Notes: a model not told the origin generated them from the letters alone. A stretch of DNA of 64,000 bases from Paenibacillus rigui (GCF_002234615.1 NZ_NMQW01000002.1:248001-312000); one strand, 5' to 3'. Numbered from the stretch's first letter, positions 34,198 through 43,225 are shown. A program made the numbers and translations.

Positions 34198-34890
34198 TTA
34201 CCGTAATATGCTGTACAGCGGGATAAATAAAACCGATGTCAGAATAGCCGCAACGCCCATCGCAAAGCCGCTGATGCTTCCCTGTACCTCCGAATCCCGA
34301 ATAACACGGGCCGTCCCGATGCCATGCGATGCCGTTCCAATGGCCGTACCTATCGATATATCGTCACGCACCCCAGCCCAGCGAAGCAGCTCCGGTCCGA
34401 TCATGCTCCCGATTAAACCGGTTAGCACAGTGAGTACCACCGTAAGCTCGGGAATACCACCGGCTTGCCTTGAAATTTCTAAAGCAACCGGTGACGTGAC
34501 CGATTTCGGCATCATGGTGAGCATCATTTGCAGGTTGCCTCCCAGGCACCAGACTAGCGCACCGGAGAGCAGCAGAGCACTCACCGAGCCTGCAGTAATA
34601 CCGCCGAGGATGGAAACGAAGCTCGAACGAATGCGCTGTGCATTTTTATAAAGCGGTATGCCTAAAGCCACTGTGGCCGGCCCCAGCATGAACTCCAGCA
34701 TCTCTCCGCCTCTGGCATACGTGTCATAGGGGATGTCGGCGAGAATCAGAATAGCAATAATAGCCGCCGCGCTGATGAAGAGAGGATGCAGCCACGCCCA
34801 TCTCCTTTGGAGTATGAGCGCTAGTGCATAGCAAATAACAGATAGCGCCACGCCGAACAATGGCTGTTGAATCCATGCGTCAGCTTTCAT
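34198..34890 (-). CDS. lrgB: LrgB/CidB-family membrane protein
   Basis: A 230-residue polytopic membrane protein with the LrgB signature blocks LGPATVALGIPLYKN, MPKSVTSPVALEIS, and GTASHGIGTARV. The family (LrgB, CidB, and plant PLGG1) is linked to murein hydrolase control, overflow metabolism and export of pyruvate or glycolate. It overlaps lrgA by 11 bases, so the two are translationally coupled. The length is typical. No LytSR-type regulators are encoded next to it. Confidence 0.92.
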   Translation of the reverse strand: MKADAWIQQPLFGVALSVICYALALILQRRWAWLHPLFISAAAIIAILILADIPYDTYARGGEMLEFMLGPATVALGIPLYKNAQRIRSSFVSILGGITAGSVSALLLSGALVWCLGGNLQMMLTMMPKSVTSPVALEISRQAGGIPELTVVLTVLTGLIGSMIGPELLRWAGVRDDISIGTAIGTASHGIGTARVIRDSEVQGSISGFAMGVAAILTSVLFIPLYSILR

Positions 34891-35233
34891 GGTTGCTTCG
34901 CTCCCTTCCCCTGATCAGCTTAACTGTCCATCCCGAAATCAACAAAACCCCCACACTGCTCCCGAATAAGCTGGCGAGCATCATAACCGCATGCGCTCCG
35001 ATGTAGTGAAAAAACACCATCGTTCCCACCACAAAAGGGATGAAAAACAGCAGCATATGCCTGATTAAAAACGCTCCCGCCTCCTCTACCCATTCCAGCT
35101 TCACTACCTTGAGAAATAAGCTGACTGTAAATAATATGAGACCGATGACATTCGCGGGTAAAGGGATATGCATCGATGAATGCAATACAGTCCCTAATAA
35201 ATAAAATCCAATTAATACGGCAAAACCGAGCAC
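34880..35233 (-). CDS. lrgA: LrgA/CidA holin-like membrane protein
   Basis: A 117-residue protein with four predicted membrane helices and the LrgA/CidA pattern (PLPANVIGLILF, FFIPFVVGTM). These holin-like proteins act with LrgB in the cytoplasmic membrane and affect autolysis. The GTG start follows AAGGAG by 8 bases. LrgA and CidA cannot be told apart by sequence alone; the name is chosen for the neighbouring LrgB gene. A positively charged C-terminal tail (KLIRGRER) is on the cytoplasmic side. Confidence 0.88.
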   Translation of the reverse strand: MLGFAVLIGFYLLGTVLHSSMHIPLPANVIGLILFTVSLFLKVVKLEWVEEAGAFLIRHMLLFFIPFVVGTMVFFHYIGAHAVMMLASLFGSSVGVLLISGWTVKLIRGRERSNHES

Positions 35234-35318
35234 CTCAGTTTCTCCTTTCCAACATTTACAGCCTTCACAGTTATGAAATGCTCAAATACCATACATAATC
35301 CATGCGATTTTGTGGGAT

Positions 35319-35348
35319 TGTATACAGGTGTGTGAAATCCGCATACTC
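35319..35348 (+). promoter_or_regulatory. sigma-G (forespore) type promoter for tlp
   Basis: TGTATA (35319-35324), 17 bases, then CATACTC (35342-35348), close to the sigma-G/sigma-F consensus (TGhATA, CATACTA). It ends 36 bases before the tlp start, and a forespore promoter is what a small acid-soluble protein gene needs. Confidence 0.65.
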
Positions 35349-35384
35349 ATTGAACCTACCCATAAAAGGAGACGTGAAACGTTT

Positions 35385-35606
35385 ATGGCAAAACCAGACA
35401 ACCGCGCGGATAACGTGGAACATTTGCAGAACAGTATCAATAACACCATTAAAAACATGGAAGAAACGGAAGACTATTTGGCAGAGCATGCCGATGAAAT
35501 CAGCCCTCAGGAAAAAGATACGCTGCTTGACAAAAACGAGCGCCGTGAAAAAAGCTTGGACGGCTTCCGCAGCGAAATTAAAGACGAATCCAACAACCAA
35601 TCCTAG
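35385..35606 (+). CDS. tlp: small acid-soluble spore protein Tlp
   Basis: A 73-residue hydrophilic protein, MAKPDNRADNVEHLQNSI..., with the family pattern NTIKNMEETEDY and NERREKSLDGFRSEIKDE. It is the spore protein Tlp, found in the forespore and probably degraded on germination; its name is historical and it is no thioredoxin. AAGGAG lies 13 bases before the ATG, a long but acceptable spacing. The promoter is of sigma-G type, and it is transcribed against the flanking minus-strand genes, so it forms its own unit. Confidence 0.93.
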   Translation: MAKPDNRADNVEHLQNSINNTIKNMEETEDYLAEHADEISPQEKDTLLDKNERREKSLDGFRSEIKDESNNQS

Positions 35607-35642
35607 CTGCAATGAAGCCCTGAGCTTCCTTGCGGCACACAG

Positions 35643-35676
35643 GAGCCCCATCTTGATGGATGGGGCTTCGCTTTTG
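35643..35676. terminator. bidirectional terminator between tlp and rnz
   Basis: AGCCCCATC and GATGGGGCT form a nine-base stem with a short loop. On the plus strand it is followed by TCGCTTTTG, which suits tlp; on the other strand it lies just beyond the rnz stop. Confidence 0.7.
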
Positions 35677-35681
35677 TATTC

Positions 35682-36635
35682 TTACGACTGTGCGCTTCTT
35701 CTTGGAACATCAAAGCTCCAATGATCCCGGGCGAGGAAGGTTTGCTCATGAATTTGCTTCGCTTCTCTCAAAAGCAGCTCAGCCTCGGCCCCTTGGTATC
35801 TGGAGCTGATATGGGTCAGGATGAGAGACCCCACTCCCCCCTCATTTGCTGTTCTAGCCGCATCCATCGCTGTGGAGTGATCATATTCTCTTGCTAAATG
35901 CTTCTTCTGTTCAGCGAATGTCGCCTCATGAACAAGCACATCCGCCCCGACTGCAAGCTTGAGGGAATAATCACAAGGCTGCGTATCCCCCAGAATCGTA
36001 ACGATCCGCCCTGGGTAGGAGGGTCCGATAAAATCCCGGGCCTTCAATTCCGTTCCGTCCTCTAAGGTAACATCCAAGCCCTGCTTGATCTTCCCAAAAA
36101 TCGGCCCGGACGAAATCCCTAGCGCCTTCAGCTTCTCCGCTTGGAGCTTACCTGTTAGCGGCTTTTCCTCAATGCGGAAGCCGAAGCTATCCACTCTGTG
36201 CACAAGCGGTGCGAGCCGAACCAGAAACTGATCGTCCTCGAAGATCACCGTTTCCTCGTATACCTTCTTATGCTCCTGCACCTTTAATTCATACGTTAAA
36301 TGAGCTTCGCTTATATCCAGTGCCATCCGAATGAACGCTTCTGTTCCCTCCGGACCGTATACTGTTAAAGGAGTATCTCCACCCTGATAGGAACGGCTGG
36401 TTAACAACCCCGGCAAACCGTACAAATGGTCCCCGTGCAGGTGGGTGATAAAAAGCTTCTCCAGCTTACCGATCCGAATGGGTGAGCGCAGTACTTGATG
36501 CTGGGTGCCTTCCCCGCAATCAAACATCCAGTAGGTGTTCCGCTCCGCCAGCAGATTCAGAACGACGGACGTCACATTGCGCTCTTTCGAGGGCATGCCC
36601 GCACCTGTCCCGAGAAAATATAGTTCCACTTTCAT
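35682..36635 (-). CDS. rnz: ribonuclease Z
   Basis: A 317-residue zinc-dependent metallo-beta-lactamase-fold endonuclease that trims the 3' end of tRNA precursors. The motif HLHGDHLYGLPG (H65, H67, D69, H70) is complete, and other metal ligands can be seen in VHRVDSFG, LGDTQPC and HSTAMDAA. The exosite region lies in the middle, and PSKERNVTS near the N terminus is typical. The length is standard. Downstream is a bidirectional terminator. It is monocistronic, convergent with tlp. Confidence 0.94.
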   Translation of the reverse strand: MKVELYFLGTGAGMPSKERNVTSVVLNLLAERNTYWMFDCGEGTQHQVLRSPIRIGKLEKLFITHLHGDHLYGLPGLLTSRSYQGGDTPLTVYGPEGTEAFIRMALDISEAHLTYELKVQEHKKVYEETVIFEDDQFLVRLAPLVHRVDSFGFRIEEKPLTGKLQAEKLKALGISSGPIFGKIKQGLDVTLEDGTELKARDFIGPSYPGRIVTILGDTQPCDYSLKLAVGADVLVHEATFAEQKKHLAREYDHSTAMDAARTANEGGVGSLILTHISSRYQGAEAELLLREAKQIHEQTFLARDHWSFDVPRRSAQS

Positions 36636-36719
36636 GTCTCCGTTTCATTTTGTCATGTAATTTATGTAATAGGGAAAGGAGTGGAGCCCTGTAAGAACTC
36701 CACCCCGTTTTTTATAGTA

Positions 36720-39700
36720 TTAACTTTTATCCACATTAAAATAACGTGCTTCCGGATGAGCGAAGACAATCGCCGATACCGACGCTTCCGGCTCCATCAT
36801 GCTGCCCTCTGTTAGCTCTACACCGATATCTTCCGGATGCATCAGAGCGAAGAGCTGCTGCTGGTCATCCAAATTCGGGCAGGCCGGGTAACCGAAGGAG
36901 AAGCGCTGTCCCCGATATTTGGCTCCGAAGCGTTCCTGCATGGTCATGCCGGCAGGATCCGGGAATCCCCATACATCCCGCATCATCTCATGGACGCGTT
37001 CAGCCAAAGCTTCCGCCGTTTCCAAGGCTGTCGATTGGAACGCATGGGAACGAAGGTAGTCCCCTTTCTCGCGCCATTCAGCCGCTCTCTCGTTAATGCC
37101 GTGTCCTGCAGTCACTACGAGGAAGCCGATGTAATCCATCTCACCGCTATCCGTTGACCGCAGGTAATCCGCCAAGCACAGGAACGGCTCCGTCTGCTGC
37201 CGCGGGAATGTGAACTTTTGAAGCACCTTGCTGTGATCGTTAGGATCATAAACCAATACATCGTCGCCAGATGATTGTGCAGGGAAGAAACGGTACATCC
37301 CGTGTGCCTTGATAATTCCGTCTCTTTGGGCTTCAGCCAAAATTTGATCCACCGTTTCTTTCAGCTGAACGGCTTTCGGATCCTTCTCGGCAAGCAGCTT
37401 ATCCACTTTACCTTTTAAACCCAAGTGATGGCCCAGTAGCATCTGCATATTGATGTAAGGCATAATGTGACTCATAGGGTAATCGCGAATCACATGCCGT
37501 TCGAGATCCGGTGGAACCTGAACAGGTACGGTCCGATCAATTGTCGAATTTTTCACTCGCGTCAGCACAGGCATGGACTGTTCTTTCTTCCCTGAATCCA
37601 TAACATCCGAGTCAAGACTTTCGCGAAGCTCCCTCACGAGCTGCTCTCTTTGTTTAGGATCGCTTAGCTTGTTCGCTATATCCAGTCCATCCATTGCATC
37701 TTTAGCGTACAGAACCATTCCTTCATATTCAGGAGCTATACGGGTTTTGGTAAACTTCCGGGTCAGCGCCGCTCCACCAACCATAATCGGCACTTCAATG
37801 CCCGCATTTTTCAAATCCTGGGCTGTAATGACCATTTGCTGGGCAGACTTGACGAGCAGGCCCGAGAGACCGATGACGTCCGCTTTTTCTTTACGGTAAG
37901 CCTCAATCAATTGCTCAGGCGGAACCTTGATGCCCAGGTTGATGATTTTATAACCGTTATTGGAAAGAATAATTTCAACCAGGTTTTTCCCGATGTCATG
38001 AACATCCCCTTTTACGGTGGCCAAAATAATTTTCCCCTTCACGGCGCTTTCCGTTTTCTCCATGAATTGCTCCAAATGAGCAACCGAAGCTTTCATAACC
38101 TCCGCGCTTTGCAGCACCTCGGCCACAATCAGCTCGTTGTTGTTAAACAGTCTTCCGACCTCTTCCATCCCCTTCATCAAGGGGCCGTTAATGATCTCAA
38201 GCGGAGCATATTTCTTCATAGCCTCATCCAAGTCGGGGATTAAGCCTTCTTTTGTACCTTCCACCACATAAGACGCAAGGCGTTCCTCAAGAGTCAGGTT
38301 CGAAATGATTTCTTTCTTCTCCACCTTTTTCTCACGGAAATGAGCGACAAAGTTGGCTAAGGTTTCATCCGTCGTGTTAAAAATCAGCTGCTCCGCAAGC
38401 TCTCTCTCATGCTCCGGGATTGACGCATAGCGCTCTAGGTTCTGCGTATTGACGATCGCATAATCGAGACCTACTTTCGTACAGTGGTACAAGTACACGG
38501 AGTTCAGTACCTCACGGCCTGCCGGAGGCAAGCCGAACGAAATATTGCTAAGTCCTAGAATCGTTTTACATTCCGGATATTTTTCTTTGATCATCCGTAT
38601 GCCTTCAATGGTTTCTACAGCGGAACCGATATACTGCGGATCCCCTGAGCCGACCGGGAACATGTTCGGGTCAAAAATGATATCGGATGGATTCAATCCA
38701 TATTTTTTGGTTAATAGTTCGTAGGCGCGATCTGCAACCTCCATCTTCGCTTGACGCGATACAGCTTGCCCGCGTTCGTCAATGAGGATCATGACCACCG
38801 CAGCACCGTATTTATGAATAAGCGGAACTATACTTTGGAATTTGGTTTCCCCGTCCTCCAGATTGATGGAGTTAATGATGGCTTTACCTTGGGAATATTT
38901 AAGCCCCAATTCGATGATATGGTCATAGGTAGAGTCAATCATGAGAGGAACTTTGACTTTCTTGACGACTTCCTTCAAAAAGTTTTCCATCGCGTAAGCT
39001 TCATCAATGTCCGTATCCTGCACGTTAATGTCAATCACATAAGCGCCGTTCTTTACCTGAGCCCGGGCAATCTCCGCACCTTCCTCGAACTTGCCTTCCT
39101 TCATCAACCGTTTGAACATTCTTGAGCCGGATATATTCGTACGCTCACCTACCATGTAAGGCCGGTTGGCGTCTTCAATGTAAACCGTCTCAATACCTGA
39201 TACGGCAGGCAGATGTCCTTCCGCACTTTGTCTTGGCTGATATGCGGATAAGGTTTCCGCCATCGCCCGGATATGATCCGGTGTCGTTCCACAGCAGCCC
39301 CCTGCAATATTCAACCAGCCCTGCTCTGCAAAACCTGCCAATTTCTTGGCTAACGATTCTGGGGATTCGTGATATTTGCCGTTCTCATCCGGAAGGCCCG
39401 CATTCGGGTAGCAGCTGACAGCCGTAGTAGCCAGCTCAGACAAGGTACGGATATGATCACGCATAAATTCAGGACCTGTAGCGCAGTTCAAACCGATTGA
39501 AATCGGCTTCAGATGCTCCAAAGAAATATAGAAAGATTCAATATTTTGACCCGCAAGCGTCGTACCCATGGGCTCAATCGTACCGGATATCATGAGCGGC
39601 AGTTCAATACCCGTTGTTTCCATGGCGTTACGAATCCCAATGCTTCCTGCTTTAACATTGAGTGTATCTTGCGATGTCTCCAGCAGCAGTGCATCCACGC

Positions 39701-40163
39701 CGGACTCGATTAAAGCTAAAGCCTGCTCATAGTAACTATCTACCAGCTCATCGAACGTTACACCGCCAGTTACGGACAACGTTTTGGTCGTAGGCCCCAA
39801 CGCACCCGCAACATAACGCGGCCACTCAGGAGTACTAAATTTGTTAGCCGCTTCGACAGCAAGCTTGGCAGCAATCAAGTTCAACTCACGTGCCCGGTCC
39901 TGTAAATCATATTCGGCAAGAACCACACTAGTGGCACCGAAAGTGTTCGTTTCAATAATATCCGCACCAGCAGCAAAATAAGCCTCGTGAATTTTGGAGA
40001 TGACATCCGGTCTTGTAACAACCAAGTACTCGTTACAGCCATCAAGATCTTCCCCACCAAAGTCAGCCTCCGTCAGGTTCTCCTGCTGAATCATCGTACC
40101 CATGGCGCCGTCCAAAATCATAATCTTTTTCTTCAATTGCTCTTGCAAAGATGGCTTGTTCAT
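36720..40163 (-). CDS. metH: cobalamin-dependent methionine synthase
   Basis: A 1147-residue multidomain enzyme that transfers methyl from methyltetrahydrofolate to homocysteine through cobalamin. In order: homocysteine-binding domain with zinc cysteines (GLNCATGPE, GGCCGTTPDH), the folate-binding barrel (GERTNISGSRMF), B12 cap and binding domains with the axial His in DVHDIGKNL, and the C-terminal S-adenosylmethionine reactivation domain (YRGQRFSFGYPACPN). All four parts are present, so reactivation should work. The start MNKPSLQEQ has AGGAAG upstream; the frame extends nine more codons without one. No SAM or B12 riboswitch is seen in front. Confidence 0.96.
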   Translation of the reverse strand: MNKPSLQEQLKKKIMILDGAMGTMIQQENLTEADFGGEDLDGCNEYLVVTRPDVISKIHEAYFAAGADIIETNTFGATSVVLAEYDLQDRARELNLIAAKLAVEAANKFSTPEWPRYVAGALGPTTKTLSVTGGVTFDELVDSYYEQALALIESGVDALLLETSQDTLNVKAGSIGIRNAMETTGIELPLMISGTIEPMGTTLAGQNIESFYISLEHLKPISIGLNCATGPEFMRDHIRTLSELATTAVSCYPNAGLPDENGKYHESPESLAKKLAGFAEQGWLNIAGGCCGTTPDHIRAMAETLSAYQPRQSAEGHLPAVSGIETVYIEDANRPYMVGERTNISGSRMFKRLMKEGKFEEGAEIARAQVKNGAYVIDINVQDTDIDEAYAMENFLKEVVKKVKVPLMIDSTYDHIIELGLKYSQGKAIINSINLEDGETKFQSIVPLIHKYGAAVVMILIDERGQAVSRQAKMEVADRAYELLTKKYGLNPSDIIFDPNMFPVGSGDPQYIGSAVETIEGIRMIKEKYPECKTILGLSNISFGLPPAGREVLNSVYLYHCTKVGLDYAIVNTQNLERYASIPEHERELAEQLIFNTTDETLANFVAHFREKKVEKKEIISNLTLEERLASYVVEGTKEGLIPDLDEAMKKYAPLEIINGPLMKGMEEVGRLFNNNELIVAEVLQSAEVMKASVAHLEQFMEKTESAVKGKIILATVKGDVHDIGKNLVEIILSNNGYKIINLGIKVPPEQLIEAYRKEKADVIGLSGLLVKSAQQMVITAQDLKNAGIEVPIMVGGAALTRKFTKTRIAPEYEGMVLYAKDAMDGLDIANKLSDPKQREQLVRELRESLDSDVMDSGKKEQSMPVLTRVKNSTIDRTVPVQVPPDLERHVIRDYPMSHIMPYINMQMLLGHHLGLKGKVDKLLAEKDPKAVQLKETVDQILAEAQRDGIIKAHGMYRFFPAQSSGDDVLVYDPNDHSKVLQKFTFPRQQTEPFLCLADYLRSTDSGEMDYIGFLVVTAGHGINERAAEWREKGDYLRSHAFQSTALETAEALAERVHEMMRDVWGFPDPAGMTMQERFGAKYRGQRFSFGYPACPNLDDQQQLFALMHPEDIGVELTEGSMMEPEASVSAIVFAHPEARYFNVDKS

Positions 40164-40339
40164 CGTATCGTTTCTTCCTTTCACCGACATCCGTCCGACA
40201 GGTCTCTTTAATGTATTTTAACCATTGTTAACGTATAATGTAACCTTAAGTGTACCAGAAAGCTACCATGATGAAAAGCAATTCGACACGTTTCTTTATT
40301 GAATTATTAATTCCTATCGGATTAATGGAATATACCCCA

Positions 40340-40368
40340 TCGACAGATGCGCCTTATTCTACTATAAT
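40340..40368 (+). promoter_or_regulatory. sigma-A promoter of mtnD
   Basis: TCGACA (40340-40345), a 17-base spacer, and TATAAT (40363-40368), 42 bases before the mtnD start. No SAM-I riboswitch or other leader structure of the usual methionine type is visible between promoter and gene. Confidence 0.7.
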
Positions 40369-40410
40369 ACATTATAGAAATCATCATTCATTGGAAAGAG
40401 GGATTTACCT

Positions 40411-40953
40411 ATGGCAGAAATACGTATTCGGAATACAAATGAGCGCATTTCCGGCGAGGAAAATGTAAAAGCATTTTTGGATAAGCAAGAGGTTTTGTAC
40501 GAACATTGGAATGCAGACAAGCTTCCTGCTGAACTGAAAGACAAATTCACATTATCCGATGAAGATAAAGCAACAATCTTATCAACGTTTGACCCGGAGA
40601 TCAAGGATTTGGCAAGCCGTCGCGGTTATTTGACCTGGGACATCATCGCTTTGTCCGATGCAACACCTAATCTTGATGAATTGCTCAAAAAATTCGAGCA
40701 AGTCCACACGCATACCGAGGACGAAGTTCGTGCCATTACAGCGGGTAAAGGTATTTTCATTATTAAAGGAACAGACGATGTAGGTTACTTCGATGTTGAG
40801 CTGGAAGCAGGCGATGTGATCTCTGTACCTGAGCATAAACCGCACTTCTTCACTCTTATGGATAACCGCCAAATCGTAGCCGTTCGTTTATTTATCGAAA
40901 CCGAAGGCTGGATCGCGCATCCATTCGCGGATCCGACTTTTCAAAATGCTTAA
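40411..40953 (+). CDS. mtnD: acireductone dioxygenase
   Basis: A 180-residue cupin. The metal ligands H99, H101, E105 and H145 are in VHTHTEDEV and HKPHFF. With Fe(II) the enzyme cleaves the acireductone of the methionine salvage pathway into formate and the 2-keto acid precursor of methionine; with Ni(II) it makes carbon monoxide and methylthiopropionate, and the metal cannot be inferred. It has a good ribosome binding site (GAGGG) and its own promoter. No other mtn genes are in the window, so the pathway is encoded elsewhere. Divergent metH is metabolically related. Confidence 0.93.
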   Translation: MAEIRIRNTNERISGEENVKAFLDKQEVLYEHWNADKLPAELKDKFTLSDEDKATILSTFDPEIKDLASRRGYLTWDIIALSDATPNLDELLKKFEQVHTHTEDEVRAITAGKGIFIIKGTDDVGYFDVELEAGDVISVPEHKPHFFTLMDNRQIVAVRLFIETEGWIAHPFADPTFQNA

Positions 40954-40961
40954 TAGTTAAC

Positions 40962-41017
40962 AAAAAGGCCCGGTAAACTTGTACATGAGATACAAGACTG
41001 CCAGGCCTTTCTTTTTT
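40962..41017. terminator. bidirectional terminator between mtnD and the HAD gene
   Basis: AAAGGCC (40964-40970) pairs with GGCCTTT (41004-41010), with an inner stem CTTGTA/TACAAG. T runs follow on both strands, so it serves both convergent genes. Confidence 0.88.
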
Positions 41018-41810
41018 ATTGGATAGAATCAATAATGCCCTGAATTTCACGCAGGTTCTTAATTTCATATACTGGAATAATGTCATCATTTCTTTGCATG
41101 TCGTGGCGGTTAATCCACATGTTGCGCATCCCAATTCCATTGGAACCTAGAATATCGGTAGTGAGCTTGTCCCCGATCATAACTCCCTCTTCGGCTGAAA
41201 TGCCCAACAGGTCCATTGCATGATGGAACAGGGCTGCAGCTGGCTTTCCTTCACCGAAATTGCCAGAAATTACAATGTGATCAAAGTAAGGAGCCAGCTC
41301 CGGAACACCTGCGAGCTTCTCTTTTTGCAAATCCGGCGATCCATTCGTCAGCAGCAGAAGCTTGTATTTCTCCTTTAGCTGCTTTAGTACTTCAAATGTT
41401 TCCTCATATACGATAGGGCGCTTGCGGCGCTCAGCCGGAAATAACTCCCCAAGTTTATACCCTAGCTCCGGGTCATCAATACCTAATGCTTTGAGGCCCC
41501 TTGTCCAAGACTGTGTACGGTAATCGGGAGCCAGCTTCTCGAGCTTACGGAAGTTCTCATTATCCCCTTCAGTAAAATTGGCCCACAGTCCTTCGAAAGG
41601 ATTAATTCCGATCATCTTGGTAAAAGGGAACGTTTCATAAGACTCATACAAGCTTCGCGCTTCTTGACGCACCGCGTCTTCCAATGCTGCCGGAACGATA
41701 TCATAATGCTTGGCAGCCTCGGTACAGGTTGCCAGGAACGCCTCCTTTACACTGCGGTCATCCCATAACAAGGTATCGTCCAAATCAAATAATACGGCTT
41801 GAATTCTCAT
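41016..41810 (-). CDS. HAD superfamily hydrolase (YfnB-like)
   Basis: A 264-residue phosphatase of the HAD subfamily IA. Motif I is FDLDDTLLWDD, motif II LLLTNGSPD, motif III lysine in GNFGEGKPA, and motif IV GDKLTTDI. The helical cap lies between motifs I and II (residues 20-110). Substrates of YfnB-like HADs are small phosphorylated metabolites, mostly untested. It has no membrane segment and no neighbouring gene that gives context; a bidirectional terminator lies at its 3' end. Confidence 0.88.
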   Translation of the reverse strand: MRIQAVLFDLDDTLLWDDRSVKEAFLATCTEAAKHYDIVPAALEDAVRQEARSLYESYETFPFTKMIGINPFEGLWANFTEGDNENFRKLEKLAPDYRTQSWTRGLKALGIDDPELGYKLGELFPAERRKRPIVYEETFEVLKQLKEKYKLLLLTNGSPDLQKEKLAGVPELAPYFDHIVISGNFGEGKPAAALFHHAMDLLGISAEEGVMIGDKLTTDILGSNGIGMRNMWINRHDMQRNDDIIPVYEIKNLREIQGIIDSIQ

Positions 41811-41843
41811 CTGCTGCTCTCTTCCCCCTGAAAAATATTAAAT

Positions 41844-42356
41844 CTACGCTTCCACCTTCAGTGGAATGTTATTGTTTGCCGCAAACTCTTTCAGCTTATC
41901 CGACATTTGCTCAATGTCTATTCTCTGAATGAAGCGGGTAAACACCCATTTCGTTTTGCTAGTGTTTAATGAAATGACAACCGAGCTTTTGGTAAGCTCA
42001 ATCTCTTGAATTTGAGATGGCTCTACCCTGCGATCTCCAGCGAAACGGCGGGTAAGAAGATAATTTTTTCCCACTTTGAGAAAGGGCCGGCGCACTGCAA
42101 AAATAAATAATGCAAGAACAATGTAGCTTCCGCCGGTAATCCAGTACAAGCTATCCTGCTGCTGCTGAGCCCTAAAAGCTATAAAACAAAATAGGCCAAC
42201 AAACATCAGCAAAAGAGGTAAAAGCCAACTGCGACCACGGATCGTTACCGCACCGTCGGATGACGCTTCACTTAGCGTTGGCTTACCTTGCTTTTTGCGA
42301 ATATTGTTAGCTGCTTTGGTGTTCTTCTGCACCATTCTTTCCCACTTACGAGACAT
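41844..42356 (-). CDS. membrane protein with PH-like C-terminal region, unknown
   Basis: A 170-residue protein: a basic N-terminal region, two membrane helices (SWLLPLLLMFVGLFCFIAF; SLYWITGGSYIVLALFIFAV) and a C-terminal soluble region with alternating strand pattern (FLKVGKNYLLTRR..., EPSQIQEIELTKSSVVISL) resembling a small PH-like domain of bacterial membrane proteins. No catalytic motif is seen. It is separated from the HAD gene by 33 bases and may be cotranscribed with it and ynzC. No characterised family is recognised. Confidence 0.7.
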   Translation of the reverse strand: MSRKWERMVQKNTKAANNIRKKQGKPTLSEASSDGAVTIRGRSWLLPLLLMFVGLFCFIAFRAQQQQDSLYWITGGSYIVLALFIFAVRRPFLKVGKNYLLTRRFAGDRRVEPSQIQEIELTKSSVVISLNTSKTKWVFTRFIQRIDIEQMSDKLKEFAANNNIPLKVEA

Positions 42357-42388
42357 ACTTCATCTCCCTATTCAATTGATAATTCAGG

Positions 42389-42586
42389 CTACTGCTTGTC
42401 TTCTTCATCTACGAATTTAATATTGTCCAGCTGATTCCGGAGAGAGCTTTTGAAAGCCTCGATATACCGCTTCCTCAGTTCATTACGCTCGTCCAGCTCA
42501 GCCTCAGTTAACCCAACTGATTTGGCTTTTCGGGCCAGCTCATTAATTCGTTTGATATACTCGTCGTGTCCAGTCTCACTACTCAT
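42389..42586 (-). CDS. ynzC: DUF896 protein (YnzC)
   Basis: A 65-residue helical protein with the DUF896 pattern IKRINELARKAKSVGLTEAE and RKRYIEAFKSSLRNQLDNIKFVD. YnzC of B. subtilis lies in the yneA SOS operon, and the same neighbourhood is seen here, with yneA 176 bases upstream. AGGAGG seven bases before the ATG fixes the start. It is cytoplasmic and of unknown function. SOS regulation through read-through from yneA is plausible. Confidence 0.88.
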   Translation of the reverse strand: MSSETGHDEYIKRINELARKAKSVGLTEAELDERNELRKRYIEAFKSSLRNQLDNIKFVDEEDKQ

Positions 42587-42762
42587 GCCAATCCTCCTAC
42601 ATATGTCCGCTTGTATCCGTTGAACAGCATACGAAGAAGTGAACCTCTCTATATGCATCAAACTATACTTTGACATTTCAAGATTCGATTGTCAAGCATG
42701 ATGATAGTGACACTTGAGTTGAACGATTCGAAGAGAAGAACAACCTGCCCAACTGATCAGGA

Positions 42763-43128
42763 TTAAGGCAAAATTAATAATTGTCCTTCGTGCAGCATGC
42801 TTGATTTCAAATGATTCAATGATTTGATTCGATTTATGTATTCTCTAATATCTTGACCCTTGGCCGCATGGGTTTCGGCAATCGTCCATAAGGTATCTCC
42901 ACTTACGACTTCAACTGATTGGGGGCTGGCTGTTGCAGCCGCGAACGCATCCTGTTCACCAGCAACAATCGAAACACACAGGCTAAACAGACCTACTATA
43001 ATAAGGACAGCCAGCAAGGCTACAAGCCTCTTCGCCATCCGGTGTCCCAGGTTGATGTACAATTTACCGGATTGAGGATTGCTCTTCGATACTGGCGTTC
43101 TGCTCAATAATTGTTCGTTCATATACAT
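42763..43128 (-). CDS. yneA: SOS cell-division inhibitor YneA
   Basis: A 121-residue protein: a short cytoplasmic start, one membrane helix (KRLVALLAVLIIVGLFSLCVSIV), a linker, and a C-terminal LysM domain (VEVVSGDTLWTIAETHAAKGQDIREYINRI...LHEGQLLIL). YneA halts division during DNA damage in Bacilli, with its LysM domain facing the wall. It is divergent from lexA, and its promoter (TTGACA/TATTTT, 17-base spacer) contains a perfect LexA box. GGGAGGG seven bases upstream sets the start. The protein is slightly longer than the B. subtilis one. Confidence 0.92.
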   Translation of the reverse strand: MYMNEQLLSRTPVSKSNPQSGKLYINLGHRMAKRLVALLAVLIIVGLFSLCVSIVAGEQDAFAAATASPQSVEVVSGDTLWTIAETHAAKGQDIREYINRIKSLNHLKSSMLHEGQLLILP

Positions 43129-43143
43129 ATGAATACCCTCCCG

Positions 43144-43157
43144 CAAACATTTGTTCT
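43144..43157. promoter_or_regulatory. degenerate LexA-like box near the yneA start
   Basis: CAAACATTTGTTCT resembles the Gram-positive SOS box CGAAC-N4-GTTYG with two mismatches. It lies just upstream of yneA, after the strong boxes; it may be a weak extra site or chance. Confidence 0.3.
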
Positions 43158-43182
43158 CATTTCCCTTAAGAACAAAATAACA

Positions 43183-43196
43183 CGAACACTTGTTTG
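43183..43196. promoter_or_regulatory. LexA box 1 (yneA promoter)
   Basis: CGAACACTTGTTTG is a perfect match to CGAAC-N4-GTTYG. It lies within the 17-base spacer of the yneA promoter, whose -35 is TTGACA at 43197-43202 and -10 is TATTTT at 43174-43179 on the minus strand. Confidence 0.92.
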
Positions 43197-43211
43197 TGTC
43201 AACGATTTATT

Positions 43212-43225
43212 CGAACTCATGTTTG
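43212..43225. promoter_or_regulatory. LexA box 2 (shared lexA/yneA region)
   Basis: CGAACTCATGTTTG also matches the SOS consensus perfectly. It is placed between the two divergent promoters, and its 3' end touches the lexA -35. Confidence 0.92.

Noticed and set aside
35302-35724. Alternative frame overlapping tlp
   Set aside because: The Tlp protein is recognisable in the other frame and the ribosome binding site and promoter fit it.
40191-40410. SAM-I or B12 riboswitch expected before metH or mtnD
   Set aside because: No conserved S-box or B12-box sequence is found on either strand of this 220-base region.
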